Source: Muscardinus avellanarius (taxonomy: Eukaryota; Chordata; Mammalia; Rodentia; Gliridae). Taken from it: a DNA stretch of 64,000 nt. The stretch lies in contig OY726557.1 in NCBI GenBank assembly GCA_963383645.1, positions 131,839,251-131,903,250 on the forward strand. Reading direction: 5' to 3'. The notes under the pieces are model-generated. The model was not told the origin of the DNA. It searched no databases and worked only from the letters and a program-made list of their open reading frames with translations. This document shows positions 56,684-64,000 of this stretch, one piece after another. The position numbers were made by a program, and so were the translations under genes. Position 1 is the stretch's first letter. Each line of letters begins with the position of its first letter.

Positions 56684-56862
56684 GCCAGGCATGGGGGTGC
56701 AGGCTTGTCATCCCAGTGCTTGGGAGGCAGAGACAGGAGGATCACGCAGGTTTGAAGCCAGCTTTGCTGGCTTAAGAGACCCTGTTTCAGTCCTTGGAGT
56801 GTAGCCTGGAGGTAGAAGGGTTCCATCCCAGTGCCACAAAAAAAAGAAAAGAAAAAAAAAAT
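56684..56862 (+). mobile_element. B1-ID SINE of the palindromic-core subfamily
   Basis: Core GCCAGCTTTGCTGGCTTAAG replaces the usual middle, and the ID half is TAGCCTGGAGGTAGAAGGG. TAAGATCT flanks it at 56676-56683 and 56863-56870. Confidence 0.88.
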
Positions 56863-56870
56863 TAAGATCT

Positions 56871-58112
56871 AGTCCCTATCTTTGTGCAGCTCAGAATCTA
56901 TGGAGGGGGGATAGTAAAACAATAGTGTTCAAAGTTTGACTGCACCCTCCTCTGTGCTCTGATAACACCATATCATTAACAAATAGTTTAAGGAATGAGG
57001 TGCCAAAAAGAAATCTCTGTGTTCCCTGCCCTCAGAATCATGTGTTTGTTATCAGGAAGGCTGAACCGACAATCAACTCTTTGAGGGCGCAATTGCTCCA
57101 TTTGTTCGCTGTTTCAGTGGTTGCTCGTCTTTCTTCAATCAGGGAAGCCATCCCAGTTCTTCCTTGGGCTTTTTGATTGAAATGATACTGTAGGAAAAGA
57201 GATCTGTCACAAAGGAATAAAAATATCATTGACAGAGAGGGCAATGAGGAGGGGGAAGAGCACCCAGCCTCGGATGGGCAGATTGACGGCCCCAGAGAAC
57301 AGGCTTGGAGACTGGGCAGAGTGCTGGGGCAACGGGCGGGAGGGGAGGAACAGGGCAGGATCTGCTCCATGCAGGAAGCTGCAGTCTGTGTGCAGAGTGG
57401 CCAGGGGCCAGGCAGGCACGGGGAATCTTCAAGGGGATAAATATTCAGAGATTTCCAACCCTTTTGGGACAAGTGCCAGGGAAAGAGGCCAAGATTCCAG
57501 GGAACACAGCCAGGACAGGGTTATTATAATCCCTAGGAGGATTCATTTTGCCAGCAACTAAAGCAAAAGCTAGCAGCACCCTGAAACAGAGACTAGCTAT
57601 TTCGGAGCAATTAGCCATTGGTGCCTGCTGCTGTCTTTGGAGAAGCTCCAGAAGCCAGTGGAGTAGAGAGGAGGGCAGGAAGTCCTGGTTTGCTGTGAGC
57701 AGATGACTTCATCCTTCATATCTCTCCCCACCTGAGAGTCCCAGGGGCATCTACTCCCACCTGCCCCTCAGGACAAGAAAGTTGAGCCACCACAGGTAAC
57801 ATAGCTGCAGGAGACTTGGTGGTCACCCAAGAGCATCAAGTGCAGGACAGATCATGCCAGCTTTCCTTCTCACATCTGAGACCTATTGGTGTTTTAAAAA
57901 TTTGTCTTTGGAAGACAGTGAATTGCCAGATATTACTTATCCAACATTTTCTGTGCATTTTTTCCTATAACAAGTTAAAAATACTCATCAGAATTTCAGA
58001 GAGTTTGCAATTTGTTTCTACTACTTTGATTCTTAGTCAAACAATGTCTAAAGATGTCTTTACTACTCCTGTGTTGTCCAAATGCACCTCCTCAACACGA
58101 TGTGTGTAAGAG
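56871..58112. other. Low-copy sequence, GC-rich centre
   Basis: A purine-rich, GC-rich block lies at 57225-57440. ORFs of 144 codons (minus, 57038-57472) and 110 codons (plus) overlap there and show no family features. Confidence 0.35.
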
Positions 58113-58122
58113 TGGTGCAATA

Positions 58123-58329
58123 AGCCAGGCACAGTGGACACACTTGTAATCCTAGTACTTGAGAGGCTGAACAGAAGGATCGCAGGTTTGTGGTCAGCCT
58201 TAGGAATTTAGTGAGGCCCTCTGTAACGTAATGAGACACTTTTTAAAGATAAAGTAAAATAGGGTTGAGGTTGTAACTCAGAGGTAGGCTGCCCCGGGGT
58301 TCAATTCCCAGCACCATAAAAAAGTAAAA
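58123..58329 (+). mobile_element. B1-ID SINE, older copy, with target-site duplication
   Basis: GCCAGGCACAGTGGACACAC, GAATTTAGTGAGGCCCTCTG and GGTTGTAACTCAGAGGTAGG. Flanks TGGTGCAATAAG and TGGTGCAACAAG. Confidence 0.87.
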
Positions 58330-58746
58330 TGGTGCAACAAGACTTAGACATATTGGGGATGAAGAAGGAATGACGAGGCAGTATGCTTCTAAAATCATTA
58401 AGTCACTGTTCTCTGCATAGAGGAATGGCCACTGCCTTTCCTTCCCTATCTTGCCTGCTCTGAAAATTTCCCCAGCTTCTGCGCTTCTGATCTTACTGAC
58501 TTTTGTGCCTTGAGATTTTTTCTGGTTCCTGGAGCTTGGAGCTTCTGGTCACGCTTATTACATTTGCTTTTGTCTGGGAGCTTGCATGATCCTGGGCAAA
58601 GAACATCTTGTGTATACTCCTCTGCACATCTCTCAACACTTTCCTGTGGGCTGTGGCCACTCCCTAGAAACAAATCAAAAGGTCAGGTGCTAATATAGTT
58701 GAATAAAACAGCAACAAGTGTTCAACTTATAAAGCAAGAGAGTCAG
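58330..58746. other. Unique sequence, nothing recognised
   Basis: No features supported. Confidence 0.35.
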
Positions 58747-58927
58747 ACTATAGTTTGACTCTTAAATGTCCCCCTAAAGACACTTGCATTGAACTTTTGG
58801 TCCTTAGCTTGGCACTACTGGCAGGTTGTGGAGTCTTTAAAAGTTGGGACATAGTTGGATTGGAAGTTTTCAATTCACATGGGGATGTACCCTTGAAGGG
58901 GAAATTGGGACCTTGACTGCTACTATC

Positions 58928-58964
<37 letters not shown>

Positions 58965-59174
58965 ATCTATCTATCTGGCTTCCTGGCTGCCACAGGTGAG
59001 TACCTTTTCTCCATCACACATTACCCACCATGATGACCTGCCTCACCACAGGCCCAAATGCAATGGGACTAAATGACCATGGACTAAATCCTCTAAAACT
59101 GTGAAGCAGAACACACCCATATAATTTGGTTGTCTTAGGTAATATGTTATAGTGATGCAAAGCTGACTGACACA
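58747..59174 (+). mobile_element. LTR, MaLR-like, with internal (TATC)n
   Basis: Begins near CTATAGTTTGACTCTTAAATG and shows AACTTTTGGTCCTTAGCTTGG, a (TATC)n run (58926-58976), CCTGGCTGCCACAGGTGAG, and the end GTTATAGTGATGCAAAGCTGAC. It is a solo LTR without internal sequence. Confidence 0.65.
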
Positions 59175-59185
59175 GGCGACACATG

Positions 59186-59218
59186 TATTTATTTATTTAT
59201 TTATTTATTTATATTTAT
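59186..59218. repeat. (TTTA)n microsatellite
   Basis: Eight or so ATTT units just after the LTR. Confidence 0.9.
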
Positions 59219-59262
59219 AGCATTCAATATAGAATAAAAACAGTTCAGAACGAGCTTCTCTA

Positions 59263-59437
59263 AGCTGGAATAGTGGTGCCTGCCTCTAATCCTGGTACTT
59301 GAGAAGCTGAGACTGGAAGATCACAGGTTCAAGGTAGGCCTCAGCAACTTAGTGAGACTCTGAGCAACCCAGTGAGACCCTGTTTCAAAGAAGGGCTGGG
59401 GGTATAACTTGGAGGCAGAATGCCCTTGTGTTCAATT
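59263..59437 (+). mobile_element. B1-ID SINE, decayed, with (GA)n tail
   Basis: GTGGTGCCTGCCTCTAATCC, CAGCAACTTAGTGAGACTCTG and GGGGGTATAACTTGGAGGCAG. Confidence 0.85.
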
Positions 59438-59477
59438 CAGAGAGAGAGAGAGGGAAGGAGGAAGAGAGAGGGAGAGA

Positions 59478-59532
<55 letters not shown>
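59438..59532. repeat. (GA)n microsatellite
   Basis: Imperfect then pure GA repeat, 95 bases, at the 3' end of the SINE. Confidence 0.95.
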
Positions 59533-59534
<2 letters not shown>

Positions 59535-60432
59535 TCCACCTGCCTAGATAGATGAGTCTAGGTGGGGTATGATGGGATTCATAGAACATGGAGACAAGCT
59601 CCAATAATAATGTTAAAATGTCTGTACACATCAAAAGGTCTCTGTAGCAACTCTTTAAGAAAGTATCTTTTTGTGCATTGCAAAATAATTCTCTGGCTCT
59701 TTCTTCTATGTGACTCAACCTGGTCATTTTCTCATGCCCTATGATGCCAGCAACTTCCCTCAAATAGAAGTGCTGCTCAGATGCTGTCCATGGCCAGGGC
59801 TGGGGCCATGACATCTTTGTGCAAAGCAAAAAATAGATGCATTTTACTCTGTCATTTTCTAGGTGTTTTGTGATAGCATCATTTGGGTAGGTTAGCACTT
59901 ACTAGCCTGAAGTCAAGCTCAACGTGCTTAGAGGACTCTTATCTCCACAGGCATTTGCTAAAACTGCATAGAGATAACAGGGAAGAGACTATGATCCCAG
60001 AAATATTCCCAAGAAAGCAGCTCCAGCAAGTTTTGTTGGATTATTGAAAGGAAACGAGAGAGAAAAAAGACAATGGAACATCATAGAGAAGTCTGGGTGG
60101 TTAATCACTAAAGGGCTTCACCATGGAAGTCATGGACTTCCCTGTATCCCTGCTCTTCACTGGAAAGATGGGTTGGGAGCTGGGTACATGGGCAGGTAGA
60201 GCCTTCAAGCCCCCAGCATGGCATTGCTGTGTGCTCTAGGGACTCTCTGAAAGTGGATAAGAAGAGAGTAAGTAAGGGAAAGGAATGACTTTTCTTCAGC
60301 ATTGTGTTTTTATTTCAGACCCTCATAGAGAACAGCAAATGTCCAGGTGACCCCCTATCCCAGTCACAGGCAGGTAGGTATATGCTTTATTTTCCAGATT
60401 ATGTGCCCCAAGACTTCCATTAGGAAGTTGGC
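59533..60432. other. Low-copy sequence with an unidentified minus ORF
   Basis: The minus strand reads open from 59898 to beyond 59540 (about 120 codons before the GA repeat), with a product beginning MLTYPNDAITKHLEND. I recognise no family. Chance or a decayed exon. Confidence 0.3.
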
Positions 60433-60617
60433 TTTTTTTTTTTTCAGTACTGGGTGTTGAAAGTAGGGACATTTTACTTCTGAGATACACCCCAGCCCTA
60501 CTTTTTATTCTTTATTTTGAAACGGGGTCTCATTGAGCTGCAAAAAACCTCACACGAAGTAGCTGAGGTTGTCTGCGAACCGTGATCCTCCTGTCTCAGC
60601 CTCCCAAATGCTGGGAC
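60433..60617 (-). mobile_element. B1-ID SINE, minus strand, head truncated
   Basis: A T run, then CAGTACTGGGTGTTGAAAGTAG, GGGGTCTCATTGAGCTGC and CCTGTCTCAGCCTCCCAAATG. The head beyond GCTGGGA is missing. Confidence 0.88.
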
Positions 60618-60756
60618 TTTTGAAAGGCAACCCCAAATAGAGGCAGTTTTGGTTTAAAAATTGTGTTTTCAACATTTGACAGAGGTCTGGTTCTTCTTTG
60701 AACCTCCCTTAGCCTGAAGACCAGGTCACCTTCCACTGCACCCAGACAGATCCTAT

Positions 60757-60832
60757 ATTATTTTGGTGCTGGAAACTGAATCCAGGGTCTCACCATGCAC
60801 TGTACCACTGAGATACCCATCTCCAGCCTTCC
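60757..60832 (-). mobile_element. ID-type monomer SINE, minus strand
   Basis: The complement reads GGCTGGAGATGGGTATCTCAG, TGGTACAGTGCATGGTGAG and CCCTGGATTCAGTTTCCAGC, matching a free ID element as at 14894-14971. Confidence 0.75.
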
Positions 60833-61299
60833 CCTTTAGTCCTTCTAAGTGTGTGAATCTGTCCCCTGCTCCACTCTAGGCTCTGGTCCTGCTTTGCATG
60901 CTCTGAGCCTGTCTTCCATGTGCCTAGCACAGTGCCTGAAGGGTTCAAAAGGTAGGCAGCCTGGACCTAAGGCAAGTAATTCCTCAGAGGCTCTCTTCTC
61001 CCCATGCTTTGCCCTTTTCCCAGGGCTCCTGGCATTTTATGGAAGTCAAAGGGATCCTGATAGAGGTGTATTCATAGAAAGCAACAAGGGCAGTCCTGTT
61101 TCGATGCTTTAAAGAATAGAGCTGAGGGCACGTGAATGATCATCAGGGCATCATCAGGGCACTCTGTGGGCTTGGTAGTGTCAGCTGGTTGGCTGGAGGT
61201 GGAGAGGTGCTTACCTCTCCTTTGGGTCATTGCTAAGTCACCTTCTCTGCCAGATTCTTGTCAGAATAGACTCTGGGCTCAGATCATCCCTAAGATGGT
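60833..61299. other. Unique sequence, nothing recognised
   Basis: An 87-codon ORF (60849-61112) has no family features. CATCATCAGGG is partially duplicated near 61139-61158. Confidence 0.35.
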
Positions 61300-61990
61300 C
61301 CTTCAGCTCTGAATGCTGGGGAAACTTAGCTGCCAAATTCTCCTGGCCACCTCAGGGAAGGATGATGGCTTAGACCCAGACCTGAGGGCCCCAGGCTCTG
61401 GCTCAGGCAAAGAGCTCTCTGCCTGCGCCTCACACACCCGCCAGCAGGGGGCGTGTGCTAATGAGGGGCCCCGTTGGCAGGCACAGCTGGCCTGGCGCAG
61501 GGGCCAAGCGCCGACAGCACGCAGGACCAGAGCCAGAGGGGAAGAAGGACTCTGAGAATTGAAAGAAGAGGTTGGCGTGCCCCAACGAGGCCCGCGAAGC
61601 TGACAGGAAGTTGGTAGCCAGCACCAGCGCAATCTGCCGCCCTCGCTGGGGAGGTGGGGAGCTGGCTTGCAGTGCTTCACCGCACCAGCTGAACATCTTG
61701 ATTTGCTGCTAATTGAACAGCCTGACACCAGCAAAGCCACGTGTCCCAGATGCAGCTGAGACCGGAGGAGACTCCAGCTCCCTGGGCTCACTGGGGAGCC
61801 AGGAGGACTAACTGCAAGCTAGTGGGTTCCAGGAGAGCAGCCTGGGAAGGGCCTGTGCTAGCGGGACTCCATGGCCTTGGCCGCGGGCCCCCGGAAGGCC
61901 TGGCTCCCGCTCCACCTGCCGCCCAAGCCCTCCAGCTGGCGGCCTGCTCTTCTGAGGCAGAATAATGATCAGTGCCCCAGCCGCTGGGTG
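61300..61990. promoter_or_regulatory. GC-rich block with an exact CTCF core motif
   Basis: GC and CpG content rise well above the window's background. CCAGCAGGGGGCG at 61441-61453 matches the CTCF core (CCASYAGRKGGC) exactly on the plus strand. Overlapping ORFs on both strands (for example 162 codons minus, 61303-61791, and 149 codons minus, 61788-62237) reflect the GC-rich composition and lack family features. A CTCF site, insulator or unmethylated element is likely but unproven. Confidence 0.45.
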
Positions 61991-62197
61991 TTCCCAGTCT
62001 GTCAGGCTCATGAGTCGTCTTGCTTGATACCTCCACAACTTCACCTGGTGGCATTGTTCTCCCCATTTCATGGGTAAGCAAACTTGGGGCTGGGGAAGGT
62101 GAGGTTAGCCAGGTAACAGCTAACAAGTAGAAAAGCTGGGTGTGACCTCGGTGGTAATTGGGTATAAAATTTGTTATTGACAGTTTCAGAGATAGTA

Positions 62198-62505
62198 GTG
62201 ACAAAAAAAAAAATCCTTTGTTCTTGGGATATGTCACGGAGCTTAATGCCTTCTAGGTTTACCCACGTTGTCACATATGACATAGTTTCCTTCTTTTTTT
62301 TAGGCTGAAGAGTATTCCATTGTATGTAGGCACCATTTTTTTCTTTGCCCATTTATCTGTCTATAGACAATGAGGTTGTTTCTACATGTTTACTGTAGCA
62401 TAGTGCTGCATTAAACATGGGAGTACAGATAGCTTTTCAAGATTTCTATTTCAACTCTGGTAGATAATACCCAGAAGAGACTTGCTGGATCATATTGTAG
62501 TTCTA
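62198..62505 (-). mobile_element. Inverted 5' segment of an old LINE-1
   Basis: Plus-strand text is antisense L1 ORF2 end: GAAGAGTATTCCATTGTATG, TTGCCCATTTATCTGTCTATAG, and CTTGCTGGATCATATTGTAG at the junction. Confidence 0.75.
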
Positions 62506-62755
62506 TGATTCCATCTAAATGAGGTAATCTAAAATAATTATAGTTGTGGAAGCAAAGAATAGAGTGGTGGCTGCCGGGGGCTCAGGGAAGAGGTATAAGA
62601 TTTCAGGTATGCAAGACGATTAAGTTCTCGCGGTCTGCCGTACAATTTTGCACCTTCAGATCACAATTATGTGTTCTAAATCTGCTAAGAGGGTAGGTGT
62701 CATGTTAAATATTCTTATCACAATTAAATACTTTAAAAAAAATAAAGAAGAAAGG
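62506..62755 (+). mobile_element. 3' segment of the same LINE-1, sense orientation, with A-rich tail
   Basis: TATGATTCCATCTAAATGAGG, GAATAGAGTGGTGGCTGCCG and CAATTAAATACTTTAAAAAAAATAAAG. It continues the L1 consensus where the inverted segment stops. Confidence 0.75.
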
Positions 62756-64000
62756 AAGAAACCTGTGATGACACTATCAGTCAAATCATTCATGAATTTC
62801 TTTGAAACTTCTTGATTCTATATATAAGTAAGGAAGATTTAGGACCCAGGAGTAGTAATTATCTCCTACTCATCTGATACTTGACAGTCTGAAAAGGTCT
62901 TTTACACTGATCATATATGGTCTTCACAACCACTTTCATGATGAAGATACTTCTCAATCTTTTCAGATGTAGGTAAACTAGGTCCAGGTGATCAGAAGGC
63001 TCCACAGATGACTAGGATAAAATTAGAAGCCTCCTCTCATGATGTAGCATGTGCCCAGGTTTGGAAATTTCTCAATTGCCTCCCCTGTTGCCCTGCATGT
63101 GGGGCCATTGACTGTTAGTGCTGGGATTGAGACCCACCTGGTCCCTGGACGTTGCTCTGAAATAAAACCCCTTGCTACCCAGCTTTGATTTGGCAAATAC
63201 TGATGAGTTTGTTCCAATCACTGTGCTCATCTTTGTGGTATCATCCTTCAAATCCATTTGTTCCATTATCTGATTAATTTAGGGGATTATGTGGTGTGAG
63301 AAAAGGTTTGATATAGCAGGAGTGTTTAAGCATCTCTTCTCTCTCTGTCTCTCTAGTTCTGCTTCTCCCTCCTGATAGTACTGAGGAAAGAAAGGCAGGA
63401 CACACAGGTGAGGGAGAGCATGTGTCCCTGCAGATGCAAACGGCTACAGAAATGAAGGAAAAGGTCTGGAGTATCACTTTTTTTTTTAACCAAAAGTAAA
63501 AAAATCAATCTCTGACCTTAAAGAAGTTTATGAATTCCTAGCTTAGGAATCAATGCACATTGATTTTTGTACCTCTGCATGGGCTTCACATGTACACTAT
63601 CAAGTGATGAAAGCTGTATTTTGTTGGGCTTGGAATGGGGATAAGCAGGTGCCATTTCTATCAGACTGCCAAGAGTAAAAGAAAAAAAAAAGTTCATTTT
63701 GTGATGATCTCAGTCTGGGGCCTGGGGCTTCTGGTTGTGATCACTAAATTCTAATGCTGGTTCTAACCAGGAATGAACATTACCTGCTTCTGAGGCAGTG
63801 TCCCAGTTCTTTTTCTAGCATCCTCTTTCTCCCTGTTCTAACATACAACTTCCCTTTCCTAAACAGTTTGCTAGGGTTTCTAGGAGAACAAAAAGGGGGT
63901 TAAAGATAGATAAACTCAGAAAGTTTACAGTGAAGGCTCCCTAATGATTTGCTCTTGAACAGCTCACACTCCCTTTAAAGAATACTTTCCCAAGCTGGGT
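62756..64000. other. Low-copy sequence, nothing recognised
   Basis: Homopolymer runs at 63478-63488 (T) and 63680-63690 (A). Final bases CCAAGCTGGGT at the window edge could be the start of another B1-ID SINE on the plus strand, but too little is visible. Confidence 0.35.

Noticed and set aside
57038..57561. ORFs on both strands in a GC-rich patch (110 and 144 codons)
   Set aside because: Mirror-image open frames from composition; no domain recognised.
58926..58976. Regular short repeats as a possible CRISPR array
   Set aside because: Plain TATC microsatellite with no spacers, in a mammalian genome.
61303..62237. Overlapping 149-162 codon minus ORFs in the GC-rich block as exons
   Set aside because: GC-rich DNA lowers stop frequency on both strands; frames overlap on opposite strands and no family features or convincing splice sites are visible.

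Overview
This window is non-coding mammalian nuclear DNA. It is AT-rich and densely packed with interspersed repeats, with many microsatellites. I find no protein-coding gene, no complete exon, no classical RNA gene and no CpG island with an attached gene. The repeats point to a squirrel-family rodent (marmot or ground squirrel type). More than thirty copies of a fused SINE are present. Its left half is 7SL/B1-like (GGCATGGTGGCGCA...) and its right half is ID/tRNA-like (GTAGC..GGAGGTAGA...CCCCAGTACC). I know this B1-ID arrangement from sciurids; the assignment is an inference from memory and was not checked by a search.

Layout. 0-10 kb: an LTR fragment, MIR and L2 relics, five B1-ID SINEs, and simple repeats. 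10-20 kb: two Tigger-like DNA-transposon fragments (one at 6.4 kb, one at 10.5 kb), an MLT1-like LTR split by a SINE, a ~132-bp inverted repeat with arms 715 bp apart (12.6/13.5 kb), back-to-back inverted SINEs around a polypyrimidine tract (14.3-14.9 kb), and a Tigger/MER2-like element with both ends and TA flanks (18.85-19.38 kb). 19.5-26.3 kb: a LINE-1 cluster on the minus strand, one copy cut by a SINE and one with a 5' inversion. 26-36 kb: AT-rich unresolved sequence, several SINEs, and a candidate regulatory element at 29.8 kb. 36-45 kb: L1 and MIR relics, an unidentified minus-strand ORF at 39 kb, a near-complete solo LTR (39.6-40.1 kb) and a second LTR on the minus strand (43.0-43.4 kb). 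45.9-46.1 kb: a 208-bp unbroken polypurine tract. 46-58 kb: mostly low-copy sequence containing an AT-rich homeobox-motif cluster (52.1-52.4 kb) and a G-quadruplex motif (54.2 kb). 58-64 kb: an LTR, SINEs, a GC-rich block with an exact CTCF core motif (61.3-62.0 kb), and an L1 with a 5' inversion (62.2-62.75 kb).

How it works together: nothing here behaves as an operon or pathway. The window is best read as intergenic or deep-intronic DNA in which ancient repeats (MIR, L2, Tigger, MLT1) were overlaid by rodent and squirrel L1, LTR and B1-ID insertions. A few unique stretches are candidate cis-regulatory DNA. I did not find a novel biological system. The most informative leads are a distinct SINE subfamily with a palindromic core (copies at 29.0, 34.3, 35.8 and 56.7 kb), the 12.6/13.5 kb inverted repeat, the CTCF-motif block and the palindrome-containing element at 29.8 kb. 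Repeat boundaries were called by eye and can be off by tens of bases; family names come from recalled consensus patterns.
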